The notes: generated by a model not told the origin, from the sequence alone. A stretch of 64,000 nucleotides of DNA from an uncultured Flavobacteriaceae bacterium (GCA_937959395.1 CALGLR010000001.1:25141-89140); one strand, 5' to 3'. Shown: positions 50,016 to 59,857, counted from the first letter of the stretch. Numbers and translations are program-made.

Positions 50016-51914
50016 ATGACTTACAAATCTGCGACAAGCATGCTAATCATGCTTTTATTCCTTTTTTCTTATTCTCAAGATAAATCACTTTCGGCGATTA
50101 CAATTACTAAAGAACTTAAAGAAAATGCAAATGCTGTTGTACGTAAAAATGAGGTGATTATTGAGTTGTCTTCTTATAATAAAATGGTGGTTAAAAGACA
50201 TCGTATCGTTACAGTATTTAATAAAACAGGTAGTAATAGTATTAATGCCAGCATTGGTTATGATAATACAGTTTCAATAAAACAATTAGAAGCTAAAATT
50301 TATAATGCTTTAGGGAATGAGATAAAAAAGATAAAGAAAAAAGATTTTATTGATGTAAGTACGGCAGATGGCTTTTCAATTTACACAGACGATCGTGTAA
50401 AATATCTAAAATACATTCCAAATACATACCCATATACAGTTGAATATATAGAAGAAACTATTCATAGTTCTACAGCTTATATTCGTAGTTGGTATCCAAT
50501 AGAAGACTATTATACAAGTGTTGAAAATTCCAGTATTATGATAAATAATACTTCAGGAATAGCGCTTTCAAAAAAGGAGTATAATTTGGCGAACTATAAT
50601 ATTACTAAAGTATTAGATTTTAATTATAAAGCTACAGATATAAAAGCAATTAAAAACGAATCGCGTAGTCCTTCTTTTTCAAGTATAATGCCTTCAGTTC
50701 GATTTTCTTTAAAGGAGTTTGATATGAAAGGAGTAAAAGGAGTAAATACGAGCTGGAAAGATTTTGGTAAATGGATGAATGATAAACTTATTAGTGATAC
50801 AACGACACTTCCTGAAGATGTTAAAATTAAAATGAAAGAGCTCACTAAAAATGCCAATACTGATATAGAAAAAGCAAGAATAGTATATGATTATATGCAG
50901 AATAAGACTCGTTATATAAGTGTTCAAATAGGAATTGGAGGATGGAAACCTATGCTTGCTAGCGATGTTGATCGATTAGGTTATGGCGATTGTAAGGCGT
51001 TAACAAATTACACAAAATCATTGTTAGAAGCGGTAGGTGTAACTTCATATTATACGGTGATAGATGCAGGTAGAGATATAAAAAATATTGATAAAGAATT
51101 TTCATCACTTCAAGGAAATCATGTTATTCTTTCAGTGCCAAATGAAGGTGACTATACTTTTTTAGAATGCACGAGTCAAACTACACCTTTTGGCTATAAT
51201 GCCAATTTCACAGACGATAGAGATGCCTTAATTATTACTCCAGAAGGAGGTAAAATAATCCATACTAAAGTATATGATACGAAAGGTAATTTGCAAACAA
51301 CAAAAGCAAGAGTAAAAGTAAATGCTCTAGGCAATATAAAAGCCGAAATCTCTATTGTTTCTGAAGGAACTCAATATAGTAATCATGAAAGGATTCAGAA
51401 TAAGACAGAAAAAGAAAAAAAATCATACTATAAGAACTATTTAGATACTATTAATAGTTTGGAGCTACTTGGCTTGAATTTTAATAATGATAAGCAAACA
51501 ATAGCATTTACAGAAGATATAAAACTGACTGCAAGAAAATATGGATCGAAAGCAGGAGATTTGCTTCTTATTGCTCCAAACATGTTCAATAGAATTCAAA
51601 CAATTCCTCCTAGATATGACAATAGGCAGTTGCCTTTTGAAGTCGATCGTGGATTTTTAGATATTGATGAAACTGAAATTATTTTAGAAGAAGGAATGAT
51701 GGTAGAAGCTATAAAAGAGCCAGTAACCATAAAAAATAAGTTTGGAGAATACCATTGTTCAATAAAAAAAATATCAGATACTAAATTAGTATACACAAGA
51801 AAACTAATGATAAATAAAGGGAAGTTTGCTAAAGACGAATACAACGATTTTAGAAACTTTTATCTTAATATCGTAAAGCATGATAAATCTAAAATCGCTC
51901 TAAAATCTATATAA
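50016..51914 (+). CDS. DUF3857 / transglutaminase-like exported protein (catalytic type)
   Basis: 632 residues: a signal peptide (MLLFLFSYSQ), an N-terminal DUF3857 beta domain, then a transglutaminase core in which YGDCKALTNYTKSLLEAVGV holds the catalytic cysteine (about residue 327) and GNHVILSV the histidine region. A DUF3858-like C-terminal beta domain may follow. Periplasmic or surface location. The target is unknown; such proteins may process or crosslink peptides. It lies 3 bases before a paralogue. Confidence 0.85.
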   Translation: MTYKSATSMLIMLLFLFSYSQDKSLSAITITKELKENANAVVRKNEVIIELSSYNKMVVKRHRIVTVFNKTGSNSINASIGYDNTVSIKQLEAKIYNALGNEIKKIKKKDFIDVSTADGFSIYTDDRVKYLKYIPNTYPYTVEYIEETIHSSTAYIRSWYPIEDYYTSVENSSIMINNTSGIALSKKEYNLANYNITKVLDFNYKATDIKAIKNESRSPSFSSIMPSVRFSLKEFDMKGVKGVNTSWKDFGKWMNDKLISDTTTLPEDVKIKMKELTKNANTDIEKARIVYDYMQNKTRYISVQIGIGGWKPMLASDVDRLGYGDCKALTNYTKSLLEAVGVTSYYTVIDAGRDIKNIDKEFSSLQGNHVILSVPNEGDYTFLECTSQTTPFGYNANFTDDRDALIITPEGGKIIHTKVYDTKGNLQTTKARVKVNALGNIKAEISIVSEGTQYSNHERIQNKTEKEKKSYYKNYLDTINSLELLGLNFNNDKQTIAFTEDIKLTARKYGSKAGDLLLIAPNMFNRIQTIPPRYDNRQLPFEVDRGFLDIDETEIILEEGMMVEAIKEPVTIKNKFGEYHCSIKKISDTKLVYTRKLMINKGKFAKDEYNDFRNFYLNIVKHDKSKIALKSI

Positions 51915-51917
51915 CCT

Positions 51918-53930
51918 ATGAAGTTAAAACTATTAATTATTACAATTTTTATCTCTAATTTAATCTTTTCTCAAAATTTTAAATTCGGAAAAGTAAGTTT
52001 AGAAGAGCTTAAAGAACCTGTAAATACAGTAGATTCAGAAGCCAATGCAGCTGTGCTTTATAAAAGTGAAAACATTACTTATAGATATTCTCAAGAAGAT
52101 GGTTTTACGCAAGTAAGAGAAGTGTTTGAGCGCATTAAGATTTATAATAAAGAAGGCTTTGATTTTGCGACAAAGAGAATAAGACTTTATGATCGCTCGT
52201 CTTCAAAAAGTGAGAATGTTATTGGACTTAAAGGGTATACTTATAATATAGAAAACGGAAAAATTACGAAAATAAAATTAAAGAAAGAGAATAGTTTTGA
52301 AGAGAAAAATAATGAATTCTGGGCGACTCAAATTTTTACGATGCCAAATATTAAGGAAGGATCTGTTATTGAATTTACATATAAAATCGAATCTCCATTC
52401 ATTCAAATTGACGATGTTGTATTGCAATATGGTATACCGATACAAAATTTAAATGTAGATATACGGATTCCTGAGTTTTTTAATTTTAAGAAAACGGTGA
52501 ATCCGAAAGCGAGTTATTATCCTAAGATTCAAGAATCTAGAGCTAATAGGGCAGAAAATATAAATAGCAAAAGTAGAATTGGCTACGCTGTTACCAGAAC
52601 AGAGTTTAGCAGCTCTAATTGGGAGTTTTCAGAGAATGTTATAAAAATTAAAGAACAGAACATTTTACCTCTTATAGAAGAGCCTTATTTGTCTAGTCTT
52701 GATAATTATAGAGCCAAATTAATACTAGAATACGAATTTTATAGAGGGCCTGATGGGGAAATAAAAAATTACGCGACCGACTGGAATAAGGTAACTAAAA
52801 ATATATATGATAGAGAATCATTTGGGGCACAAATCGAAAAGAATAAATACTATAAAGAAGCATTAGATGCTCTATTAAGTGATAAAACGGATGAAGGAAG
52901 TAAAGCCTATGCCGTTTTAGAATTTGTAAAATCTAAGATAAAATGGAATGATTTTATGGGTTATTTATCATCAGATGGTGTAAAGAAAGCTTACAGCGAA
53001 GGACAAGGAAATAGTGGTGATATAAATTTGATACTTACCTCGATGCTTAAATATGCAGGATTAAAAGTAAATCCTATTTTAGTGAGCACTAGAGATAATG
53101 GTATTCCTATTACACCAACTAGAACTGGGTTTAATTATTTAATTTCTGGTGTAGAAACTTCTAAAGGGTTAATGTTATTGGATGCTACAAATCCATATAC
53201 AACAGCGAACGTGCTTCCAACTAGAGCAAATAACTGGCAAGGAAGGCGCATAAGTGATACAGGAAATTCAGAATGGATAAATATTGCAAATTATTCTCCT
53301 AAATCTAAAGAAGTCGTGTCTTTAAATGTGTCTATTAATGATGATTTTTCTATTAATGGAAAAGTAAGAAAAATATTATCTAATCATGAAGCGTATCAAT
53401 TTAGAAATAAATACCTAAATAAAAAGAAAGATGAATTAGCTAAGGTTTTTGAACAGGATAAAGGCGAGTTAGAAATATCAGAATTAGAAATATCAAACAA
53501 GTACGATTTATCCAAGCCAATTCAATATACTTATAACTATAATTTAAATGATGCTATTGAGGAAATAGGCGATAAGCTATATTTTTCTCCATTATTATTT
53601 TTAGCAACTACTGAGAATATTTTTAAGGCAAATACTCGATTATATCCCATAGATTTTATATTTAAATCGAATACAAAATACATGGTAAACATTAAGTTGC
53701 CAGAAAATTATAAAGTAGAATCATTACCTGAAAATGCAAAAGTTCAGCTAGATGAAGGGGCTTGTGAGTTTTCTTTCCTTACTAAAAAAAATGAACAATA
53801 CTTGCAATTTATAATAGGGTTAGATATGAATAAAACATTATTTCTGCCTCAAGAATATGAAACATTAAAACAGTTTTTTCAAGCAATGGTAGATAAGCAA
53901 TCTGAAAAAGTGGTATTGGTTAAAAGCTAG
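51918..53930 (+). CDS. DUF3857 / transglutaminase-like exported protein (cysteine missing)
   Basis: 670 residues with a signal peptide (LLIITIFISNLIFSQ) and the same domain order as the preceding gene. At the expected catalytic position the sequence is GQGNSGDINLILTSMLKYAGL: the GDC of the partner is replaced by NSGD, so the transglutaminase nucleophile is absent. It is probably a non-catalytic partner or binding protein. The operon ends at a strong terminator. Confidence 0.85.
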   Translation: MKLKLLIITIFISNLIFSQNFKFGKVSLEELKEPVNTVDSEANAAVLYKSENITYRYSQEDGFTQVREVFERIKIYNKEGFDFATKRIRLYDRSSSKSENVIGLKGYTYNIENGKITKIKLKKENSFEEKNNEFWATQIFTMPNIKEGSVIEFTYKIESPFIQIDDVVLQYGIPIQNLNVDIRIPEFFNFKKTVNPKASYYPKIQESRANRAENINSKSRIGYAVTRTEFSSSNWEFSENVIKIKEQNILPLIEEPYLSSLDNYRAKLILEYEFYRGPDGEIKNYATDWNKVTKNIYDRESFGAQIEKNKYYKEALDALLSDKTDEGSKAYAVLEFVKSKIKWNDFMGYLSSDGVKKAYSEGQGNSGDINLILTSMLKYAGLKVNPILVSTRDNGIPITPTRTGFNYLISGVETSKGLMLLDATNPYTTANVLPTRANNWQGRRISDTGNSEWINIANYSPKSKEVVSLNVSINDDFSINGKVRKILSNHEAYQFRNKYLNKKKDELAKVFEQDKGELEISELEISNKYDLSKPIQYTYNYNLNDAIEEIGDKLYFSPLLFLATTENIFKANTRLYPIDFIFKSNTKYMVNIKLPENYKVESLPENAKVQLDEGACEFSFLTKKNEQYLQFIIGLDMNKTLFLPQEYETLKQFFQAMVDKQSEKVVLVKS

Positions 53931-53950
53931 TAAAAACATTCAAAAAACTT

Positions 53951-53992
53951 AAAGCGATACTATATAAATTATTAAATAGTATCGCTTTTTTT
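53951..53992 (+). terminator. terminator after the DUF3857 pair
   Basis: Perfect 13-bp stem AAAGCGATACTAT / ATAGTATCGCTTT with a 12-base AT loop, followed by Ts. Confidence 0.92.
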
Positions 53993-54073
53993 ATGTCTCA
54001 AAAAATCTAGTCGTATTATATCATAAAGTTAATGACTAACTCATTAGTTTTAGTATTTTTACATTTCCTTAAA

Positions 54074-54409
54074 ATGAAAAAAATGAATATAGAAAATGCG
54101 CAATTACAAGTAGATAAATGGATAAAAGAACATGGTGTTCGTTATTTTAATGAATTAACTAACATGGCGCAATTAACTGAGGAGGTAGGTGAAGTCGCAA
54201 GAATTATTGCAAGACGCTATGGTGAACAAAGTGAAAAAGAAAGCGATAAAAATAAGGATTTAGGAGAAGAGTTAGCTGATGTTGTTTTTGTAGTTTTATG
54301 CTTAGCAAACCAAACAGGTGTTAATCTTCAAGATGCTTTCGATAAAAAGCTTGATTTTAAAACAAAACGAGACCACGATCGTCATCATCATAATAACAAA
54401 TTGAAATAA
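54074..54409 (+). CDS. MazG-like nucleotide pyrophosphohydrolase
   Basis: 111 residues from the ATG at 54074; the ATG at 54032 would add 14 hydrophobic residues that do not fit the family. The all-alpha NTP-PPase metal motif is visible as QLTEEVGEVARIIARRYGEQ (ExxE) and LGEELADVVFVVLCLANQ (ExxD). It probably cleans non-canonical nucleoside triphosphates. The C-terminus is His-rich (DRHHHNNK). Confidence 0.88.
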   Translation: MKKMNIENAQLQVDKWIKEHGVRYFNELTNMAQLTEEVGEVARIIARRYGEQSEKESDKNKDLGEELADVVFVVLCLANQTGVNLQDAFDKKLDFKTKRDHDRHHHNNKLK

Positions 54410-54411
54410 TT

Positions 54412-54431
54412 ATTCCTGCGCAAGCAGGAAT
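54412..54431. repeat. palindromic repeat between mazG-like gene and aroA
   Basis: Perfect 8-bp arms ATTCCTGC / GCAGGAAT around GCAA; same family as those at argH and tyrA. Confidence 0.85.
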
Positions 54432-54449
54432 CTCTCCATTTAAAGAGTC

Positions 54450-55682
54450 ATGAATAGTACACTGCAAAAATCAAAAATCGTTAATCAAAAATCAAAAATC
54501 AAAGTAACAGGTTCTAAGAGTGAATCTAACAGATTGTTATTATTACAAGCTTTATACCCAGAACTAGAGATCGAAAACGTGTCTAATTCGGACGATTCAA
54601 AGTTAATGACAAAAGCTTTGAGTAATAAAGATAAAATAATAGATATACATCATGCAGGAACAGCTATGCGTTTTTTAACCGCTTTTTTTTCAACTCAAGA
54701 AGGAAGAGAGATTGAATTAACAGGCTCTTCTAGAATGAAAGAACGCCCAATTGGTATTTTGGTACAAGCGCTAAATCAATTAGGAGCAGATATAAGTTAT
54801 AAAGAAAATGAAGGGTTTCCTCCATTAATTATTAAAGGAAAAAAAATCATTAAACATAAAGTAACTTTAAAAGCGAATGTAAGCAGCCAGTACATATCGG
54901 CATTATTACTCATTGGTCCAACATTAGAGAATGGGTTAGAATTAACTCTGGAAGGTAAAATTACATCAGTGCCATATATAAATATGACATTGAATTTGTT
55001 AAGTCAAATAGGAGTTAAAAGCAGTTTTAATAATAATATTATTGTTGTAGAATCAAAAACAGCAATGGTTAAATCTCAAACTTTAGTTGTTGAATCCGAT
55101 TGGTCATCAGCATCTTATTATTACAGTATCGTTGCCTTATCAAAATTAAATACTGAAATTGAATTAACAGCCTATAAAAAAGAATCTCTTCAAGGCGATT
55201 CTTGTCTTGCTGAAATTTATAAAGAATTTGGAGTTGAAACTACTTTTAAAGAAAACACAGTGATTTTAAGAAAGTCGTTGGAAGTTGAATCGGAATCTAA
55301 AATTAATTTAGATTTATCTAATGCACCAGATATAGCACAAACAATAACAGTTACTGCATTTTCTTTAGGAATGGAATGCCATTTAACGGGACTACACACA
55401 TTAAAAATTAAAGAAACAGATCGTTTAGAGGCTTTAAAAACAGAAATTGAAAAATTAGGAGGAGCCGTAAAAACTACGAATAAAAGTTTATTGCTTTCTA
55501 AAAGTGATTCTATAAAGGAAAACACAAGTATTGCTACTTATAATGATCATAGAATGGCAATGGCGTTTGCGCCTATAGCTTTAAAAGTGCCTGTTATGAT
55601 TGAAGACGCTATGGTGGTTTCAAAATCGTATCCAACATTTTGGGACGATTTAAAATCACTTGGATTTAAAATATCTGAATAA
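54450..55682 (+). CDS. aroA: 3-phosphoshikimate 1-carboxyvinyltransferase (EPSP synthase)
   Basis: Joins phosphoenolpyruvate to shikimate 3-phosphate. GSKSESNRLLLLQAL (residues 21-35), HAGTAMRFLTAFFS, GSSRMKERPIG and the C-terminal KIKETDRLEAL and YNDHRMAMAFAP are hallmarks. It has 410 residues. The first 19 residues (LQKSKIVNQKSKIK) are coded by repeats of ATCAAAAATC that also occur upstream of rlmN, so the N-terminus may be repeat-derived. It stands apart from the main aromatic operon. Confidence 0.95.
   Translation: MNSTLQKSKIVNQKSKIKVTGSKSESNRLLLLQALYPELEIENVSNSDDSKLMTKALSNKDKIIDIHHAGTAMRFLTAFFSTQEGREIELTGSSRMKERPIGILVQALNQLGADISYKENEGFPPLIIKGKKIIKHKVTLKANVSSQYISALLLIGPTLENGLELTLEGKITSVPYINMTLNLLSQIGVKSSFNNNIIVVESKTAMVKSQTLVVESDWSSASYYYSIVALSKLNTEIELTAYKKESLQGDSCLAEIYKEFGVETTFKENTVILRKSLEVESESKINLDLSNAPDIAQTITVTAFSLGMECHLTGLHTLKIKETDRLEALKTEIEKLGGAVKTTNKSLLLSKSDSIKENTSIATYNDHRMAMAFAPIALKVPVMIEDAMVVSKSYPTFWDDLKSLGFKISE
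54466..54503 (+). repeat. ATCAAAAATC repeat inside the aroA start region
   Basis: AAAAATCAAAAATCGTTAATC (54466-54486) is followed by further AATCAAA words. The 21 bases are identical to 57115-57135 upstream of rlmN. Confidence 0.75.
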
Positions 55683-55697
55683 TAATTAGCTAAATAC

Positions 55698-55729
55698 TTG
55701 ACAACGCCTATCTCGAGATTGTATATTTG
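55698..55729 (+). promoter_or_regulatory. promoter of queA
   Basis: TTG at 55698-55700 and a perfect TATATTTG at 55722-55729, 21 bases apart. The resulting 5' UTR is about 105 bases. Confidence 0.65.
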
Positions 55730-55730
55730 T

Positions 55731-55841
55731 AGCTTAAATTGTTAAAACAACAATTAAGAAGTTAAGCCTATTATTGGTTATACATTTCTTTAAATATAGG
55801 TTAAAAACATATTGTTAGCCTTTTAAAAGCAATAAGCATTA
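55731..55841 (+). other. structured 5' leader of queA
   Basis: CTTAAATTGTT (55732) pairs with AACAATTAAG (to 55759) with one bulge; the words CCTATTATTGG and ATATAGGTT could form a second stem. It may be only a UTR, but its length is unusual for this window. It does not resemble a preQ1 riboswitch to my eye. Confidence 0.35.
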
Positions 55842-56891
55842 ATGAAATTATCACACTTTAGTTTTGATTTACCCGAAGAACTCTTAGCAGAGTATCCATC
55901 TGAGAATAGAGATGAGTCTCGTTTAATGGTTTTAAACAGAGAAAAACAAACCATAGAGCACAAGACATTTAAAGATATTATCAATTATTTTGATGAGAAA
56001 GATGTTATGGTGCTAAATAACACTAAAGTTTTTCCAGCTCGTTTGTATGGGAATAAGGAGAAAACGGGAGCAAGGATAGAAGTGTTTTTATTAAGGGAAT
56101 TAAATGAAGAACAACGTCTTTGGGATGTTTTGGTAGATCCTGCTCGTAAAATAAGAATAGGAAATAAATTGTATTTTGGTGAAGATGAAACATTAGTTGC
56201 TGAGGTTATTGATAATACAACATCTAGAGGAAGAACATTACGTTTTTTATATGATGGGTCTTATAGAGAATTTCGTAATAAATTGAATCAATTGGGAGAA
56301 ACGCCTTTACCTAAGTATATAAAAAGAGAGGTAGAAGCTTCTGATGAAGAACGTTATCAAACTATTTTTGCTAAAAATGAAGGAGCAGTTGCAGCGCCTA
56401 CAGCTGGGATGCACTTTTCGAAGCATTTATTAAAACGTTTAGAAATAAAAGGTGTTGATTTTGCTGAAGTTACTTTGCATGTAGGGTTAGGGACATTTAA
56501 TCCTGTTGAAGTTGAAGATTTATCAAAGCATAAAATGGATAGTGAAGAAGTTACTATTGATGCTAAAGCAGCGGCGATTATTAATAAGGCACAAAAAGAA
56601 AAAAGAAGAATATGTGCAGTTGGTACTACAGTAATGCGTGCTGTAGAAAGCGCAGTATCATCAAGCGGTACATTAAATGAAAGGGATGGATGGACTAACA
56701 AATTTATTTTCCCTCCATACGATTTTAGCATAGCGAACTGTATGATTACTAATTTTCATACACCAAAATCTACGCTTTTAATGATGGCTTCTGCTTTTGC
56801 AGGTCATGATTTTATTAAAGAAGCATACGCTGAAGCGGTTAAGCAAAAATATAAGTTTTATAGTTATGGTGATGCGATGTTAATCATCTAA
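55842..56891 (+). CDS. queA: S-adenosylmethionine:tRNA ribosyltransferase-isomerase
   Basis: Builds the epoxyqueuosine ring on t[20 protein letters not shown] at the N-terminus, [25 protein letters not shown], and [10 protein letters not shown] are diagnostic, and [21 protein letters not shown] follows. It has 349 residues, full length. Confidence 0.96.
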   Translation: MKLSHFSFDLPEELLAEYPSENRDESRLMVLNREKQTIEHKTFKDIINYFDEKDVMVLNNTKVFPARLYGNKEKTGARIEVFLLRELNEEQRLWDVLVDPARKIRIGNKLYFGEDETLVAEVIDNTTSRGRTLRFLYDGSYREFRNKLNQLGETPLPKYIKREVEASDEERYQTIFAKNEGAVAAPTAGMHFSKHLLKRLEIKGVDFAEVTLHVGLGTFNPVEVEDLSKHKMDSEEVTIDAKAAAIINKAQKEKRRICAVGTTVMRAVESAVSSSGTLNERDGWTNKFIFPPYDFSIANCMITNFHTPKSTLLMMASAFAGHDFIKEAYAEAVKQKYKFYSYGDAMLII

Positions 56892-56916
56892 AAACTGAAA
56901 CTAATAGTAATTAAGA

Positions 56917-56951
56917 GCCTTGTCTGTAGTTTAAGACAAGGCTTTTTTTGT
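56917..56951 (+). terminator. terminator after queA
   Basis: Perfect 10-bp stem AGCCTTGTCT / AGACAAGGCT, loop GTAGTTTA, followed by T7. Confidence 0.93.
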
Positions 56952-57163
56952 GAAGTCCTTTCTAAATTAATGATAAGTTCAAAAATAGTAGTTTTGACTA
57001 ACTAAGCTTTTTTGTAGGATTCCTATTTTAAATATTTTGCATACTGATTGAGGTCTTTAAATATTAGAAAAAAAGCAAGCTGATTACTAGCCTATTTCAA
57101 GCTGTTTAATGGTAAAAAATCAAAAATCGTTAATCTTCAATCGTTAATCGAAAACCGATTCCC

Positions 57164-57171
57164 TATTTTTG
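57164..57171 (+). promoter_or_regulatory. -7 promoter element of rlmN (leaderless or nearly so)
   Basis: TATTTTTG matches TAnnTTTG and ends only 8 bases before the rlmN ATG, so the transcript would start at or next to the start codon. The repeat at 57115-57160 covers the expected -33 region. Confidence 0.55.
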
Positions 57172-57179
57172 CATTATAT

Positions 57180-58220
57180 ATGGCAGGTTCAAAAAAAGAC
57201 ATACGCGCATTAACTAAAGATCAATTACGAGATTTCTTTGTCAAAGAAGGAGATAAAGCCTTTAGAGGAAATCAGGTTTACGAATGGCTTTGGAGCAAAG
57301 GAGCGCATACTTTTGAAGATATGACAAATATCTCTAAAGAGACGCGTAACATGCTTGAAGACCATTTTGTGATTAACCACATTAAAGTCGATACCATACA
57401 ACGCAGCAGTGACGGTACAATTAAAAATGCAGTAAAACTTCATGACGGATTAATAGTCGAGTCTGTGTTAATTCCAACAGAGGCAAGAACAACAGCTTGT
57501 GTTTCAAGTCAAGTAGGGTGTAGTTTAGATTGTAAATTTTGCGCCACTTCACGTTTAAAGCGCATGCGAAATTTAAATCCGGATGAAATTTATGATCAAG
57601 TGGTTGCCATAGATAAAGAAAGTAGACTTTATTTCAATAAACCTTTAAGTAATATCGTGTTTATGGGAATGGGAGAGCCGCTAATGAATTACAATAATGT
57701 CATTAAAGCTATAGATAAAATTACAGATAAAGAAGGTTTGGGAATGTCTCCCAAACGAATTGTTGTTTCTACTTCTGGTGTGCCAAAAATCATAAAAAAA
57801 ATGGCTGATGATGGAGTTAAGTTTAATTTGGCAGTATCACTTCACTCTGCAATAGACGAAGTAAGAACTTCAATTATGCCTTTTAACGCAACGTTTCCTC
57901 TTAAAGATCTAAAAGAATCTTTGGAATATTGGTATGAGAAAACAAAAAGTAAAATAACCTACGAATATGTAGTTTGGGATGGAATTAATGACTCGCAAAA
58001 AGATATTGATGCATTGGTTCAGTTCTGTAAATATGTACCCTGTAAAGTAAATATTATAGAGTACAATCCTATAGATGATGGGCGATTTCAGCAAGCAAAA
58101 AATATAGCGATAGAAAATTATATATATCATCTTGAAAAAAATAGAATAGTTGTAAATGTGCGTCGCAGTCGAGGAAAAGATATCGATGCTGCGTGTGGTC
58201 AATTAGCCAATAAAAGCTAA
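57180..58220 (+). CDS. rlmN: 23S rRNA (adenine-C2)-methyltransferase
   Basis: Radical SAM enzyme that methylates A2503 of 23S rRNA and A37 of some tRNAs. The cluster motif is in VGCSLDCKFCATS (C-X3-C-X2-C), the methyl-carrying cysteine is in the C-terminal DIDAACGQL, and GMGEPLMNYNNV is the SAM-binding GGE-type motif. It has 346 residues. The nearest promoter leaves almost no leader. Confidence 0.96.
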   Translation: MAGSKKDIRALTKDQLRDFFVKEGDKAFRGNQVYEWLWSKGAHTFEDMTNISKETRNMLEDHFVINHIKVDTIQRSSDGTIKNAVKLHDGLIVESVLIPTEARTTACVSSQVGCSLDCKFCATSRLKRMRNLNPDEIYDQVVAIDKESRLYFNKPLSNIVFMGMGEPLMNYNNVIKAIDKITDKEGLGMSPKRIVVSTSGVPKIIKKMADDGVKFNLAVSLHSAIDEVRTSIMPFNATFPLKDLKESLEYWYEKTKSKITYEYVVWDGINDSQKDIDALVQFCKYVPCKVNIIEYNPIDDGRFQQAKNIAIENYIYHLEKNRIVVNVRRSRGKDIDAACGQLANKS

Positions 58221-58229
58221 TTTAAAATC

Positions 58230-58694
58230 ATGGGTGCGATTAACAATTTCGAAAATGAATTCTTTGGTATTGGTATTCAAAATGGTAAAACTCCAGAAAA
58301 TTTAGGTGTTTTATGGCGCTCGGCTCAAAATTTAGGCGCAAGTTTTATATTTACAATAGGCAATCGTTATGCCAAGCAAGCTAGCGATACACATAACGCA
58401 GTTAAAGCAATGCCGTACTTTCATTATGATACATTTGACGATTTTTATAAGAATTTACCAAAAGGAGCACGGCTAGTTGGTGTCGAATTAACCACAAAAG
58501 CTGTAGAACTAGAAACTTTTAATCATCCAAGACGTTGTGTTTATCTTTTAGGAGCCGAAGATCATGGACTTACAAGAAAAGCAATAGAGAAATCACATCA
58601 TTTAATAAAATTTAAATCACAATTAAGTTTAAACGTTTCAGTAGCAGGAAGTATTGTAATGTATGATAGGGGAATAAACAAACCAAGGTCGTAA
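58230..58694 (+). CDS. SpoU/TrmH-family RNA methyltransferase
   Basis: 154 residues with the SPOUT knot motifs: GIGIQNGKTPENLGVLWRSAQNLGAS near the start (motif 1, N...R), VYLLGAEDHGLTRKAI (motif 2) and LSLNVSVAGSIVMYD (motif 3). It methylates a tRNA or rRNA ribose or base; which one cannot be told. It follows rlmN by 9 bases, so they are cotranscribed. Confidence 0.88.
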   Translation: MGAINNFENEFFGIGIQNGKTPENLGVLWRSAQNLGASFIFTIGNRYAKQASDTHNAVKAMPYFHYDTFDDFYKNLPKGARLVGVELTTKAVELETFNHPRRCVYLLGAEDHGLTRKAIEKSHHLIKFKSQLSLNVSVAGSIVMYDRGINKPRS

Positions 58695-58806
58695 CTTTGC
58701 AGCTTAAAAAGGAATAAATGAAACTGCCATAACTAAATTTTGATACTTTAGGGAATGATGAAATGGCCATTCCATGTGACCAGTAAAAAACAATAAATTA
58801 AAACGC

Positions 58807-59688
58807 ATGAATCATAAAGCAGGATTTGTAAATATTATAGGTAATCCTAATGTGGGGAAGTCGACGTTAATGAATGCATTTATTGGTGAGAAATTATCAA
58901 TAATAACTTCAAAAGCACAAACAACACGTCATCGTATTTTAGGAATTGTAAATGGAGATGATTTTCAAGTGATATTAAGTGATACTCCTGGTATCATAAA
59001 ACCAGCTTACGAGTTACAAAATTCGATGATGAGTTTTGTTAAGTCTGCTTTTGAAGATGCCGATTTGTTAATTTACATGGTTGAGATTGGAGAGAAAGAA
59101 TTAAAGGATGAGGCTTTTTTTAATAAAATTACTAATGCAAAGATTCCTGTTTTATTATTGCTTAATAAAATAGATAAATCCAATCAAGAAGAATTAGAAG
59201 AGCAAGTTCAGTTATGGGCAGGAAAAGTCCCTAATGCTGAAATTATAGCAATATCTGCTTTAGAAGGTTTTAATGTTAAAGAAGTATTCGATAAAATTAT
59301 TGAGCTTTTACCAGAATCTCCAGCGTTTTATCCTAAAGATCAATTAACAGATAAGCCAGAACGTTTTTTTGTAAATGAAAATATTCGTGAGAAAATATTA
59401 ATGCATTACAAAAAAGAAATTCCTTATGCAGTAGAAGTCGATTGTGAAGAGTTTTTTGAAGAAGAAACAATTATACGAATGCGAGCTGTAATAATGGTTG
59501 AGCGAGAGACTCAAAAAGGAATTATTATAGGTCATAAAGGATCTGCTCTTAAGCGGGTTGGAGTAGAAGCTCGAAAAGATTTAGAAAAGTTTTTTGGCAA
59601 GCAAGTGCATTTAGAACTTTATGTAAAAGTAAATAAGAACTGGAGATCTAATGCAAACCAATTAAGACGATTTGGTTATAATAAATAA
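58807..59688 (+). CDS. era: GTPase Era
   Basis: Ribosome-assembly GTPase that binds the 3' end of 16S rRNA. G1 GNPNVGKSTLMN, G3 DTPGI and G4 LNKID are present, followed by a C-terminal KH domain (KGIIIGHKGSALKRVGVEARKDLEKFFGKQVHLELYVKV). It has 293 residues. It begins 112 bases after the methyltransferase. Confidence 0.96.
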   Translation: MNHKAGFVNIIGNPNVGKSTLMNAFIGEKLSIITSKAQTTRHRILGIVNGDDFQVILSDTPGIIKPAYELQNSMMSFVKSAFEDADLLIYMVEIGEKELKDEAFFNKITNAKIPVLLLLNKIDKSNQEELEEQVQLWAGKVPNAEIIAISALEGFNVKEVFDKIIELLPESPAFYPKDQLTDKPERFFVNENIREKILMHYKKEIPYAVEVDCEEFFEEETIIRMRAVIMVERETQKGIIIGHKGSALKRVGVEARKDLEKFFGKQVHLELYVKVNKNWRSNANQLRRFGYNK

Positions 59689-59849
59689 AGTTTTTTTGTA
59701 TGATTTTAGTCGCCTGAAAATCGTTTAAAATAGATTTCTGTGTCTCTAGTTCGATCTTAAAAGGTGGTTTTAGCAACTTTTTATTTAAATCTTCATTCAT
59801 AATTAACTCATAATGAATACAAATTACTATTTTTTCTCAAACTAAACAC

Positions 59850-59857
59850 TACCTTTG
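59850..59857 (+). promoter_or_regulatory. -7 promoter element of der
   Basis: TACCTTTG matches TAnnTTTG exactly, 42 bases before the der ATG; no good -33 TTTG. Confidence 0.5.
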
